Origin: Paraburkholderia sp. BL9I2N2 | GTDB lineage: Bacteria > Pseudomonadota > Gammaproteobacteria > Burkholderiales > Burkholderiaceae | DNA length: 64,000 nucleotides | Assembly (NCBI RefSeq): GCF_004339745.1 | Contig: NZ_SMGP01000001.1 | Span: 1,860,001-1,924,000 of the forward strand | Reading direction: 5' to 3' | Shown: one piece after another, positions 34,865 through 43,880 of the stretch | Layout of the letters: each line of letters starts with the position of its first letter | Numbering within the stretch: position 1 is the stretch's first letter | Program-made: the position numbers and the translations under genes | Notes under the pieces: generated by a model | The model's database searches: none | What the model was told of the DNA's origin: nothing | What the model saw: only the letters and a program-made list of their open reading frames with translations

Positions 34865-35932
34865 TTAGCTGAGCGGTTTGCCCGCAGCGTCGTAACGCGT
34901 CCAGTAGTGGTCGAGCTTTTGCGTGCGCAGCGCATTGTCGAGATATTTCGTTTCGAACCAGCCATCGACCTCGACCGGCTGGCGGATTAGTTTGAGGTTC
35001 AGCGCATCCGTCGCGACGGCTTTGTAGCGACCCACGATGAACGGATCGATCAACGGTGAGTTGCGATCCTTCAGCTTCTGATTGGCGAACTCGGCCTGCC
35101 ACGACGAATAGGGCACGCCGCTTTTGGCCCATAGCTTGAAGAGGGCATCGCGGTTCGCTTCGTCGGAGGACCATTGCGCGCCTTGCACGAACACGTTGAC
35201 GACACGCTGCACGATGTCCGGATGCGCATGATCGAAGTCATCGACCACAAGCAGGTGCGACTGCCGCGTGAATTGCGGACCGTCGTTCTGCGATTCGTAG
35301 ACCACCTTCGCAAGGCCCTGATCGCGCAGCTTGTAGACGTGGTAATCGTTGACCGACGCGTCGATGCCCTTGGAGGCGAGCGCCGCGAGCGAACTCGCGG
35401 TGTCCAGATTGATCACGCGCAGGTCGCGCTCGTTCAACTGATTCGCGGCGAGCGCGTTGTCGGCGACGAGCTGCAGATTGGTGCCGCGAAAGATCGACAC
35501 GCGCCGGCCCTTCAGGTCCTTGATCGAACGCACATCCGAGTCGGCCGGCACCGCGACCTTGATGCCGGTGCGCACGCCCGAGGCGAGCAGCAAGTGCGTT
35601 TTCAGGCCATTGGCGCGGGCGAGCACCGCCGGGAGGTCACCTTGGAAAGCGAAGTCGAGCGATTTGTCGGCGATCGCTTCATTGACTGCCGGACCGGCAC
35701 CTTTAAAGAACAGCCACTCGACCTTGATGCCGTCGGCGGCGAATTCCTTTTCGAGCGACTGCTGCAATTGCACGGTCGCCGCCGGCGAGCCGCCGAAGGA
35801 GGGCGGATCGCCCGTGCCTTGCTGCGCGACGCCGATGCGGATCACCGCGGGCTTGTCGGCATAGGCGTGAGCCGCGGCAAGCGAGAGGGTCGCCACGGCG
35901 ACGAAAGACTTCAGCAGACGGAAATAGCGCAT
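34865..35932 (-). CDS. Sulfonate-type ABC substrate-binding protein (SsuA-like)
   Basis: 355 residues from the ATG at 35932; the TTG six bases earlier is unlikely. A signal peptide (MRYFRLLK, hydrophobic core, cleavage at AYA-D near residue 26) sends it to the periplasm. The mature part has the SsuA/TauA pattern: VEWLFFKGAGPAVNEAIA near residue 70, SLDFAFQGDLPAVLARA near residue 90 and DLKGRRVSIFRGTN near residue 140. It heads the leftward operon and is divergent from the MFS/sulfite dehydrogenase operon. An alkanesulfonate, aromatic sulfonate or sulfate ester is the likely ligand. Confidence 0.9.
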   Translation of the reverse strand: MRYFRLLKSFVAVATLSLAAAHAYADKPAVIRIGVAQQGTGDPPSFGGSPAATVQLQQSLEKEFAADGIKVEWLFFKGAGPAVNEAIADKSLDFAFQGDLPAVLARANGLKTHLLLASGVRTGIKVAVPADSDVRSIKDLKGRRVSIFRGTNLQLVADNALAANQLNERDLRVINLDTASSLAALASKGIDASVNDYHVYKLRDQGLAKVVYESQNDGPQFTRQSHLLVVDDFDHAHPDIVQRVVNVFVQGAQWSSDEANRDALFKLWAKSGVPYSSWQAEFANQKLKDRNSPLIDPFIVGRYKAVATDALNLKLIRQPVEVDGWFETKYLDNALRTQKLDHYWTRYDAAGKPLS

Positions 35933-36050
35933 GCGCAAATACCAATCGAGGAGTGGGAGCGGGTGTAAAAGCTCGGGTTGGCGGATAACCGGCGCGCCGG
36001 CCGCCGGAACTACACGTTAGATTCGCGTGTGCTCGAATCCAACCAATCAT

Positions 36051-36070
36051 TGCAGATAAGAAAATCTGCA
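36051..36070. promoter_or_regulatory. Perfect 7-6-7 inverted repeat between divergent sulfur operons
   Basis: TGCAGAT-AAGAAA-ATCTGCA lies in the 291-base gap between the SsuA-like gene and the MFS gene, in the most A/T-rich part of the gap. A LysR-type sulfur regulator (CysB, Cbl or SsuR kind) would be the expected partner, but none is encoded nearby. A second, very G/C-rich palindrome, CCGGCGCGCCGG, is at 35989-36000 and may be chance. Confidence 0.55.
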
Positions 36071-36223
36071 GAAGTGCGAACCGTGCGGTGAGCAGCGCCA
36101 CTGCGTGGCGCGCCATGAAGCCAGCGCGGAAATCCCGATTTGCATAGTTGAATTCGTCGTTTTGCCGGCGTGAATCGCATGGCTACCATGCAACGCTTCA
36201 GCCATTCATGCGAAACCCGGATC

Positions 36224-37714
36224 ATGTCCACTGTTGCTTTTCCGTCGACCGCCGTCGACACTCAAACGCCCGCCGACAGCGCGGCGCGGCCCGCTGTCAT
36301 CCGTAGCGCGCAAGACGTTTCGCGCATCGTCAACGCCGGCGCCGCGAAGGGCAGCAATGCGCGCATCGTGATTGCCATCGCGCTCGGCGGTGTCTTTCTG
36401 GATGCTTACGATCTGACCTCGCTTGCTTATGGGATCAAGGACATCGCGCGTCAGTTCTCGCTGTCGCCGGTGCAGGTGGGTTTCGTTTCATCGGCCATTA
36501 CCTTCGGCGCGATTCTCGGTGCGCTGTTCGGCGGTTATCTGACGGATCGCATCGGCCGCTATCGTGTGTTCATGGCCGACATGCTGTTCTTCGTGGTCGC
36601 CGCGATCGCGGCCGGTCTCGCGCCGAATGCGTGGGTGCTCGGCGGCGCGCGGTTTCTGATGGGTTTCGGCGTCGGTCTCGATCTGCCGGTGGCGATGGCG
36701 TTTCTCGCGGAGTTCTCGCGCGTGGCGGGCAAGGGCAACAAGGCGGCCAGCGTCGCCGCGTGGTGTCCGGCGTGGTATGCGGCCACGAGCACCTGCTATC
36801 TGCTGATTCTCGGCCTCTACGCGATTTTGCCCGACCATCAGCTCGGCTGGCTGTGGCGTCTGACGCTGGCCTTCGGCGCCGTGCCCGCCATCGCGATCAT
36901 TCTCGTGCGCAGCCGTTATATCAGCGAATCGCCGGTGTGGGCCGCGAATCAGGGCAATCTCGACGAAGCCGCCCGCATCCTGAAACGCTCATATGGCGTG
37001 GATGCTGTGGTCGAGAAAAGCGACACGCCGGTTAAAACGCCGCGTGCCGCTTCATGGCGCAACTACGGTGTGCTCTTCAACGCAACGTATCGCCGCCGCA
37101 CGATTCTCGCCGCGGTGATCGGCAGTGCTTCCTCGTTCGGCTACAACGCGATCATCTTCGGCTTGCCGGTGATCATCACCAGCTTCTTCCAGCAGGGGCC
37201 GCTCACGACGATCATCGCCGCGCTGGCGCTGAATCTGGCGTTCGCATTCGTCGGCGGCCTGATCGGCGTGCGCACCGCGCCGACGGTCGGCGCATGGAAA
37301 ATGACGGTGCTCGGACACGCGCTGCAGTTCGCCTCGCTGATCGGCCTCGCGCTGATCGGCAAACCGGGCAGCGGCGCGCTCGTCGTGGTGGCGATCCTGC
37401 TGCTCGGCGGCTATCTGTTCGGGCAAGGTTTCGGACCGGGCTCTCATTCGATGACGTATGCGTCGCTGAGCTATCCCACCTCATTGCGCGGGATCGGCGT
37501 GGGTTTCAACCAGACGCTGGTGCGCTCCGCCTCGACGGTCTCGCTGTTTCTCTTTCCGGTGCTGGCCGCCGCGCTCGGCACGAAGGTGTTCTGGCTGATC
37601 GCGATCGCGCCGCTGAGTTCGCTGCTCACGTTGCTGGTAATTCGGTGGGAGCCGTCGGGCTATGACATCGACGGCGAGGATTACGCGGAGCCAGCCGTGA
37701 CGGGAACGCGATAA
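36224..37714 (+). CDS. MFS transporter
   Basis: 496 residues from the ATG at 36224; an upstream start at 36170 adds an atypical tail. About 12 membrane spans, with DRIGRYRVF after helix 2 and the first-half pattern LGGVFLDAYDLTSLAYGIKD, a mark of the sugar/organic-acid symporters. Its stop overlaps the ATG of the sulfite dehydrogenase gene (TAATG), so the two are translated together. It may import an organosulfur compound or export sulfite or sulfate from the desulfonation steps. The direction is not decided by sequence. Confidence 0.88.
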   Translation: MSTVAFPSTAVDTQTPADSAARPAVIRSAQDVSRIVNAGAAKGSNARIVIAIALGGVFLDAYDLTSLAYGIKDIARQFSLSPVQVGFVSSAITFGAILGALFGGYLTDRIGRYRVFMADMLFFVVAAIAAGLAPNAWVLGGARFLMGFGVGLDLPVAMAFLAEFSRVAGKGNKAASVAAWCPAWYAATSTCYLLILGLYAILPDHQLGWLWRLTLAFGAVPAIAIILVRSRYISESPVWAANQGNLDEAARILKRSYGVDAVVEKSDTPVKTPRAASWRNYGVLFNATYRRRTILAAVIGSASSFGYNAIIFGLPVIITSFFQQGPLTTIIAALALNLAFAFVGGLIGVRTAPTVGAWKMTVLGHALQFASLIGLALIGKPGSGALVVVAILLLGGYLFGQGFGPGSHSMTYASLSYPTSLRGIGVGFNQTLVRSASTVSLFLFPVLAAALGTKVFWLIAIAPLSSLLTLLVIRWEPSGYDIDGEDYAEPAVTGTR

Positions 37715-38991
37715 TGCCTGCGCGTATCGCTCAACCGGATACGCCGCCGTCGCGCGGTCGCCGTCGCGTGCTTGGCCGTTTGGCACTCGGCAGCCTCGTT
37801 GCTTCGCAAGCCGCGGCAGCGAGCGAATTGCTCAAGCCGCTCGAGGTCGCGCCGTCGAGCCGCGTGCCCGGCGCGCCCATACTCGAGCATCCGTACGGCG
37901 TGCCGTCGCCGCATGAGGCGGACGTCGTGCGGCGCAGCGCACGCGCATGGCCGCTGCCCGGCGCGGCTTCGTCGATGACCCCGCTCGCCGATTTGCACGG
38001 CACGCTCACGCCCAACGGTCTCGTCTACGAACGTCATCACGGCGGCGTGCCCGATATCGATCCCGATCAGCACAGGCTGGCGATTCACGGACTCGTGCGG
38101 ACGCCGAAACTGTTCACGATGGACGACCTGCTGCGCCTGCCATCCGAATCGCGGATTCATTTTCTCGAATGTTCCGGGAATACCGGCAATGAATGGAACG
38201 GGCCCAGCGGCATGCCCGTGCAACTCACACACGGTCTGCTGTCGTGTTGCGAATGGACCGGCGTGCGCCTTTCCACCTTGCTGGAAGAGGTCGGCGGTGT
38301 ATCGGTGTCCGGCAACGGAACACAGGGCGGCTGGTTACTCGCGGAAGGCGCGGACGCCTCTGCAATGACCCGCAGTTTGCCGCTCGAACGGATACTCGAT
38401 CGCGCGCTCGTGGTGTACGCGCAAAACGGTGAACGCTTGCGTCCGGAGAATGGTTATCCGTTGCGTCTGATCGTCCCCGGATTCGAGGGCAATACCAACG
38501 TCAAGTGGCTGCGTCGGCTGAAGGTGGTCGACGCACCGCTGCAAACGCGCGAGGAAACCTCGAAGTACACCAGCCTGCTCGCGAACGGCACCGCGCGTCA
38601 GTTCGCGTTCGAGATGGACGCGAAGTCGGTGATCACGCGGCCGTCACCGGGGCATCGGCTCACCACGCACGGTTATTACCCGATCACCGGTCTGGCCTGG
38701 TCCGGGCGCGGCACGGTCCGCAAGGTCGAGGTCTCGACCGATGGCGGGACGACGTGGCGCGCCGCGCGTCTCGTCGGCGCGATCCATGATCGCGCGTTGA
38801 CGCGCTTCGAGGCGGACTGGCGGTGGGACGGCGGCGCCGCCGCGATTCTGTCGCGCGCCACGGATTCGACCGGTTATGTGCAGCCGACGCGCGCCGAACT
38901 CGTCGCCGCGCGCGGGCTGAATTCGCAGTACCACTACAACGCGATTCAGCAGTGGCGCGTGGACGCAAGCGGCGAGGTGCGGAATGCGTGA
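37714..38991 (+). CDS. Sulfite dehydrogenase-type molybdenum enzyme (SoxC/SorA-like)
   Basis: 425 residues. Oxidoreductase molybdopterin domain with the Mo-binding Cys153 in HFLECSGNTGNEW, followed by the Mo-cofactor dimerisation domain (RKVEVSTDGGTTWRAA near residue 340). A twin-arginine signal (RRRVLGRLALGSLVA, residues 17-31) predicts folded export to the periplasm by Tat. It oxidises sulfite to sulfate and passes electrons to cytochrome c. The next gene, overlapping by eight bases, encodes such a cytochrome. Sulfite made by the TauD and flavin enzymes of the island is the logical substrate. Confidence 0.9.
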   Translation: MPARIAQPDTPPSRGRRRVLGRLALGSLVASQAAAASELLKPLEVAPSSRVPGAPILEHPYGVPSPHEADVVRRSARAWPLPGAASSMTPLADLHGTLTPNGLVYERHHGGVPDIDPDQHRLAIHGLVRTPKLFTMDDLLRLPSESRIHFLECSGNTGNEWNGPSGMPVQLTHGLLSCCEWTGVRLSTLLEEVGGVSVSGNGTQGGWLLAEGADASAMTRSLPLERILDRALVVYAQNGERLRPENGYPLRLIVPGFEGNTNVKWLRRLKVVDAPLQTREETSKYTSLLANGTARQFAFEMDAKSVITRPSPGHRLTTHGYYPITGLAWSGRGTVRKVEVSTDGGTTWRAARLVGAIHDRALTRFEADWRWDGGAAAILSRATDSTGYVQPTRAELVAARGLNSQYHYNAIQQWRVDASGEVRNA

Positions 38992-39562
38992 GAGGCTTTC
39001 GCGATACACGCTTGCGCGTGCGGCGCTGGCCGTGCTGCTGGCCCTGACGGCGCTGACTTCGTGTTCATCGGTGACGCCGGGCGCGCGCAGCGCTGATGCG
39101 AGTCACGACATCGGCACGCCGCTTACCGGGCAAGACCTCGCCGCATGGGACATCGACATCGCGCCGAATGGCCGCGGCCTGCCGGCGGGCAGCGGCGACG
39201 TCGCCACAGGCGCGCACATCTTTGCCGCGAAATGCGCGGCCTGTCACGGCGCGCAGGGCCAAGGCGGTCTCGGCGATCAGCTCATAGGCGGGCAGGGCAC
39301 GTTGACGAGCGCAAAGCCGAAGCGCACGGTGGGCAGCTATTGGCCGTACGCGACCACGCTGTTCGACTATATCCGCCGCGCGATGCCCTACAACGCGCCC
39401 GAATCGCTTTCCGCCGACGAGGTGTACGCGGTGAGCGCATTCCTGCTCAACCAGAACGGCATCGTGCCGGCGAATACGCGGCTCGACGCGGCGTCGCTGC
39501 CGCGCGTGGTCATGCCCAATCGCGATGGTTTCGTCGCCGATCCACGTCCTGGGCGACTTTAA
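38984..39562 (+). CDS. Lipoprotein c-type cytochrome, partner of the sulfite dehydrogenase (SoxD/SorB-like)
   Basis: 192 residues. A signal peptide with lipobox-like LTSC (Cys27) suggests a membrane-anchored periplasmic protein. One heme-binding motif, Cys84-Ala-Ala-Cys87-His88 in CAACHGAQGQGG, is present, and Met134 in RRAMPYNAPE is the probable sixth heme ligand, followed by LSADEVYAVSAFLL as in SoxD. It takes electrons from the molybdenum enzyme to the respiratory chain. The ATG overlaps the preceding gene by eight bases. Confidence 0.88.
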   Translation: MRERLSRYTLARAALAVLLALTALTSCSSVTPGARSADASHDIGTPLTGQDLAAWDIDIAPNGRGLPAGSGDVATGAHIFAAKCAACHGAQGQGGLGDQLIGGQGTLTSAKPKRTVGSYWPYATTLFDYIRRAMPYNAPESLSADEVYAVSAFLLNQNGIVPANTRLDAASLPRVVMPNRDGFVADPRPGRL

Positions 39563-39746
39563 AGGCTCGGTGAATGGATGCATCCAGAGGCGATCAACTG
39601 CCCGGAACGCGTTAAAGCATCGGGTTTATCACTCCAGCAGATAACAGTATCGGATTTGCTTCGTTGTCGGCGCGCGCCCGCGCCGGTAAATTCGTCTGAC
39701 TGCGCCCTAGCCGGCGTTTCCGAACAGATTCGACGAAGAGTTTCCT

Positions 39747-40655
39747 GTGACGACTGCCTTTGCACCTACCGCCGCCAGCGAGACTGGCCGCGTCCATCAA
39801 GCCCAGCCCATCGAAATTCGCGCTTTCGACGGCCCCGTCGGTGCCGAAGTGCTGGGCCTCGATCTCGGCCAGCCGCTGAGCGACGACGATTTCCGCCGCA
39901 TTCACCGCGCGCATCTGGATCATCACGTGCTGGTGTTTCGCGACCAACGCATCACACCGGATCAGCAGATCGCCTTCAGCCGCCGCTTCGGTCCGCTGCA
40001 GATTCATGTGCTGCATCAGTTCCAGCTGATTGGCTATCCGGAGGTGCTGGTCGTCTCGAACATCGTCGAGAACGGCCAGCCGATCGGTCTCGGCGATGCC
40101 GGTCACTACTGGCATTCCGACCTGTCGTACAAGGAGAAGCCGAGCCTCGGCTCGCTGCTGCACGCGCAGGAACTGCCGGCAGAAGGCGGCGACACGCTGT
40201 TCGCCAACATGCATCTGGCGTACGAGACGCTGCCCGCGCATTTGCGCGCCGCGGTGGAAGGGCGTTCGGCGGAGCACACGTATCTCGCGAAATACGCCGA
40301 GCTGCAAAAGCGCAGCCCGTGGCGCCCGAATCTCTCCGCCGAGCAGATCGCGCAGGTGAAGCCGGTCGTGCATCCGATCGTGCGCACGCATCCGGAGACC
40401 GGACGCAAGGCGCTCTTTGTCGGCGAGCATTTCACGACCCGCGTGATCGGCTTGCCCGAAGACGAGAGCAAGCAGTTGCTCGACGAAATATTCGCGCATA
40501 GCGTGCGCCCCGAGCATCTGTACCGCCATCAGTGGGCCGAACACGACATGGTGTTCTGGGACAACCGCTCATTGATGCATCTCGCGGCCGGCACGCCGGA
40601 TCATCTGCGCCGCAAACTGTATCGCACGACGATTGAAGGCGACGTGCCGTTCTGA
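39747..40655 (+). CDS. TauD-type 2-oxoglutarate dioxygenase (second of the sulfur island)
   Basis: 302 residues from a GTG at 39747 with GAAGAG upstream. His123 and Asp125 in YWHSDLSY and His278 in WDNRSLMHLA bind iron; Arg289 or Arg293 can bind 2-oxoglutarate. HPIVRTHPETGRKALFVGEH near residue 210 is close to TauD proper. The leading gap of 184 bases may hold its own promoter. It opens the second half of the rightward arm and precedes a separate sulfonate importer, so it probably attacks the ligand of that importer. It is clearly different from the dioxygenase at 29737. Confidence 0.9.
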   Translation: MTTAFAPTAASETGRVHQAQPIEIRAFDGPVGAEVLGLDLGQPLSDDDFRRIHRAHLDHHVLVFRDQRITPDQQIAFSRRFGPLQIHVLHQFQLIGYPEVLVVSNIVENGQPIGLGDAGHYWHSDLSYKEKPSLGSLLHAQELPAEGGDTLFANMHLAYETLPAHLRAAVEGRSAEHTYLAKYAELQKRSPWRPNLSAEQIAQVKPVVHPIVRTHPETGRKALFVGEHFTTRVIGLPEDESKQLLDEIFAHSVRPEHLYRHQWAEHDMVFWDNRSLMHLAAGTPDHLRRKLYRTTIEGDVPF

Positions 40656-40724
40656 CGGCCACGTGGCCCGCTTTGGCCACTGCTTTTACCAAAACTACAC
40701 GCTCACACGCTGACCGGAGTTCCG

Positions 40725-41777
40725 ATGCTCGCCATGTTTCGCCCGACCGCCGCGCGGTCGTCTTTCGCTCGCCGTTTGACCGCGACGCTGCTGACTCTGT
40801 CGACGGCTGCGGCCGGTCTCGGCGCAGCCATGCCCGCGCATGCCGAAGGGCAGATTCGCGTGGCCGAGCAGTTCGGCATCGTCTATCTGCTGCTGAACGT
40901 GGCGCGCGATCAGCAGTTCGTCGAGAAGGAAGGGCGTAAGCAGGGGCTCGATATCAAGGTCGACTGGGTGAAGCTCTCGGGCGGGGCCGCCGTCAACGAC
41001 GCGCTGCTCTCCGGCGCGGTGGATATCGCCGGCGCGGGCGTGGGCCCGTTGCTCACGATCTGGGATCGTACGCATGGCAAGCAGAACGTGAAGGGCGTGG
41101 CGTCGCTCGGTAATCTGCCGTATTACCTCATCAGCAACAATCCCGACGTCAAGACGATTGCCGACTTCAGCGAGAAGGACCGCATCGCGGTGCCGGCCGT
41201 CAACGTGTCGGTGCAATCGCGCGTGCTGCAATATGCGGCGGCGAAACGTTGGGGCGACAAGGATTACAACCGCCTCGACAAGTTCACGCAGGCTTTGCCG
41301 CATCCCGACGCGGCCGCGGCGATCATCGCGGGCGGCACGGAAATTACCGGACACTTCGGCAATCCGCCGTTTCAGGAGCAGGAACTGGCGGGCAATCCGA
41401 AGGCGCACATCGTGCTGAATTCATACGACGTGCTGGGCGGCCCGAGTTCGGCGACCGTCCTGTACGCAACGGAAAAATTCCGCGACAACAATCCGAAGAC
41501 GTACCGCGCATTCGTCGACGCGCTCGCCGACGCGGCGCGCTTCATCACGGCGAATCCCGATGCCGCGGCCGATATCTATATCCGCACGAATCAGTCGAAG
41601 ATCGACCGCAATCTGCTGCTGAAAGTCATCAAGGATCCGCAAGTGCAGTTCAAGGTCGCACCGCAGAACACGTTCGGACTCGCGCAGTTCATGCATCGCG
41701 TCGGTGTGATCAGGAACGAACCGAAGTCCTGGAAGGACTATTTCTTCGACGACCCGGCGACCGCCACCGGAAGCTGA
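40725..41777 (+). CDS. Nitrate/sulfonate/taurine-type ABC substrate-binding protein
   Basis: 350 residues. GGAG six bases before the ATG. A signal peptide of about 40 residues ends near MPAHA-E. The mature part begins QIRVAEQFGIVYLLLNVARD and has GAVDIAGAGVGPLLTIWDR near residue 110, the binding cleft of the SsuA/TauA/ThiY group. It differs strongly from the SsuA-like protein at 34865, so two substrates are expected. It is followed by matching ATPase and permease genes. Confidence 0.9.
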   Translation: MLAMFRPTAARSSFARRLTATLLTLSTAAAGLGAAMPAHAEGQIRVAEQFGIVYLLLNVARDQQFVEKEGRKQGLDIKVDWVKLSGGAAVNDALLSGAVDIAGAGVGPLLTIWDRTHGKQNVKGVASLGNLPYYLISNNPDVKTIADFSEKDRIAVPAVNVSVQSRVLQYAAAKRWGDKDYNRLDKFTQALPHPDAAAAIIAGGTEITGHFGNPPFQEQELAGNPKAHIVLNSYDVLGGPSSATVLYATEKFRDNNPKTYRAFVDALADAARFITANPDAAADIYIRTNQSKIDRNLLLKVIKDPQVQFKVAPQNTFGLAQFMHRVGVIRNEPKSWKDYFFDDPATATGS

Positions 41778-41847
41778 ACATGAGTGCATACGCGAGCATC
41801 GCTGGATATCTATCGGCCCGAGTGGTCGGCTTACAGGGAGCGATCTG

Positions 41848-42678
41848 ATGGTGGCCAATCCTACTGTGCTGTTTCCGAACCGCGCCGAAGCAACCGCGCC
41901 GGCGACCAGCGAAAAATTGCTTGCGGTCGAAAACGTCAACCTCGAATACCGCACGCGTGAGCAGATCGTGCGCGCGACTCATGACGTGAGTTTCGACGTC
42001 TACGGCGGCGACCGTTTCGTGCTGCTGGGACCGTCCGGTTGCGGCAAATCGACTCTGCTCAAAGCGGTGGCCGGCTTTATCGAGCCGACATCCGGCAGCA
42101 TCTCGCTCGACGGTCAGACTATCCGAGGCCCCGGCGCCGATCGCATTGTCGTGTTTCAGGAATTCGACCAGTTGCCGCCGTGGAAGACCGTATTGCAGAA
42201 CGTGGCCTTTCCGCTGCGCGTCGCGAAGAAGCTCTCGCGCGCGGAGGCCAACGAGCGGGCGCTGCATTATCTGGAGAAGGTCGGGCTTGCGTCGTTTGCC
42301 AATGCTTATCCGCATACGTTGTCGGGCGGTATGAAGCAGCGCGTCGCGATTGCTCGCGCGTTGGCGATGCAGCCGCGCGTGCTGCTGATGGACGAGCCGT
42401 TCGCCGCGCTCGACGCGCTGACTCGCCGCAAGATGCAGGAAGAGCTATTGCGTCTGTGGGAAGAGGTGAACTTCACACTGCTGTTCGTCACGCATTCGAT
42501 CGAAGAAGCGCTGGTGGTGGGCAACCGCATTCTGCTGTTGTCGCCGCATCCGGGCCGCGTGCGTGCGGAGCTCAACAGCCATCAATTTTCGCAGGACAGT
42601 TTCGGGCGCAGCGATTTTCAGCGCAGCGTCGCGCGTATTCATCACCTGTTGTTCGAAGAGACGGAGGCCGTGCAATGA
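41848..42678 (+). CDS. Sulfonate/taurine-type ABC transporter ATP-binding protein
   Basis: 276 residues with GGGAG before the ATG. Walker A is GPSGCGKST near residue 56, the signature is LSGGMKQR near residue 150, Walker B is VLLMDEPFAALD, and FVTHSIEEAL carries the switch His. The Q-loop region reads FQEFDQLPPW, close to TauB. It is 70 bases after the binding-protein gene and overlaps the permease gene by four bases (ATGA). Confidence 0.92.
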   Translation: MVANPTVLFPNRAEATAPATSEKLLAVENVNLEYRTREQIVRATHDVSFDVYGGDRFVLLGPSGCGKSTLLKAVAGFIEPTSGSISLDGQTIRGPGADRIVVFQEFDQLPPWKTVLQNVAFPLRVAKKLSRAEANERALHYLEKVGLASFANAYPHTLSGGMKQRVAIARALAMQPRVLLMDEPFAALDALTRRKMQEELLRLWEEVNFTLLFVTHSIEEALVVGNRILLLSPHPGRVRAELNSHQFSQDSFGRSDFQRSVARIHHLLFEETEAVQ

Positions 42679-43553
42679 GTTCTCCCGCCACCTTGCTGCC
42701 GCCGGTTCGCAAGGAGTACGAGCGTCCGCTCGAACCGCTCGGCGAGCTCGTGCTCGAAGCGCCGCTGCCGCTCGGCAAGCGCCTCTTCGCGCAGAGCTGG
42801 TTGCGCAAGACGCTGATTGCGCTGGTGTTGATCGGTATCTGGGAAATCACCGCGCGCGCGATCGACAACGATCTGCTGCTGCCGACGTTCGGCGCGACGT
42901 TCAGTGCGTTCGTACAAGGCGTGTGGTCGGGCGAACTGCTGCAAAAAACGGCGGTGTCGATGTCCGTGCTGCTGCGCGGCTATCTGCTGGGCGCGGCGCT
43001 CGCCTTCGTGCTGACGTCGCTCGCCGTGTCGACCCGTCTGGGCCGCGATGTCCTGTCGATGCTGACCGCGATGTTCAACCCGCTGCCGTCCATCGCGCTG
43101 TTGCCGCTCGCGTTGCTCTGGTTCGGCCTCGGTACCGGAAGCCTGTTGTTCGTGCTAGTCCATTCGGTGCTTTGGCCGCTGGCGCTGAACACCTATTCCG
43201 GTTTTCAGTCGGTGCCGGCGACGCTGCGCATGACCGGCCGCAACTACGGGCTCACCGGCATGCGCCATGTGCTGCTGATTCTGGTGCCTGCGGCATTGCC
43301 GGCGATTCTGGCGGGCTTGCGGGTAGGTTGGGCGTTTGCCTGGCGTACGCTGATTGCGGCCGAACTCGTGTTCGGCGCGAGTTCCGGCAGCGGTGGTCTC
43401 GGCTGGTACATCTTCCAGAATCGCAACGAGCTGTACACGGACCGCGTTTTCGCGGGCCTCGCCGCGGTAATCGTAATCGGCTTGCTGATCGAGCATCTGG
43501 TGTTCGATACACTCGAACGCGTGACCGTACGGCGCTGGGGCGTGCAGCACTGA
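42675..43553 (+). CDS. Sulfonate/taurine-type ABC transporter permease
   Basis: 292 residues from the ATG at 42675, which overlaps the ATPase stop. The frame stays open far upstream through the ATPase gene, but only this start gives a normal permease. About six spans, with an EAA-like loop TLRMTGRNYGLTGMRHVLLI near residue 185. It completes the importer of the rightward arm, here with a single permease in contrast to the leftward operon. Confidence 0.9.
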   Translation: MSSPATLLPPVRKEYERPLEPLGELVLEAPLPLGKRLFAQSWLRKTLIALVLIGIWEITARAIDNDLLLPTFGATFSAFVQGVWSGELLQKTAVSMSVLLRGYLLGAALAFVLTSLAVSTRLGRDVLSMLTAMFNPLPSIALLPLALLWFGLGTGSLLFVLVHSVLWPLALNTYSGFQSVPATLRMTGRNYGLTGMRHVLLILVPAALPAILAGLRVGWAFAWRTLIAAELVFGASSGSGGLGWYIFQNRNELYTDRVFAGLAAVIVIGLLIEHLVFDTLERVTVRRWGVQH

Positions 43554-43880
43554 CGGCCGCAATCATGGCGCCATCTGCGCGCGCCGCAAGAACTGAACGG
43601 TTGCGCAACGATCCTGTCGAACTATCTGGTGCTGGCGACTACTCTAATGTAGAAGGCGCCAAAGTATGACGAAAGGTGCACTGCACAAAACCTGACGAAA
43701 CTCCCGGTTGCTGTCGCTGCCGCCGTGAACTACAAATCTAAGGGTGCGCCACGGTTCGCCACCATCGGGCCGTGCTTCTCATTGACACACGATGTTTCGT
43801 AACAAGGCAAGCGGCCCGTCCGTGACGGTGAATACGCAAAAGCCCTGGCCCCGAATCAGATAAACAAGGAGACTCCCGCC
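43554..43880. other. 327-base gap before the methanethiol-oxidase gene
   Basis: No gene is supported. TTGACA at 43782-43787 is a perfect -35 match, but no good -10 box follows at the right distance. AGGAG at 43868-43872 serves the next gene. The gap suggests that the methanethiol-oxidase gene has its own promoter. Confidence 0.4.

Noticed and set aside
35989..36000. CCGGCGCGCCGG palindrome as an operator
   Set aside because: Twelve G/C-only bases in a G/C-rich genome are likely by chance; the A/T-rich 36051-36070 repeat is the better candidate.
42039..42674. Upstream extension of the permease frame through the ATPase gene
   Set aside because: The extension is out of phase with the ATPase and Arg-rich; the ATG at 42675 overlapping the ATPase stop gives a normal permease.
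43782..43810. Perfect TTGACA as a promoter before mtoX
   Set aside because: No acceptable -10 box follows at 16-18 bases, so I do not call a promoter.
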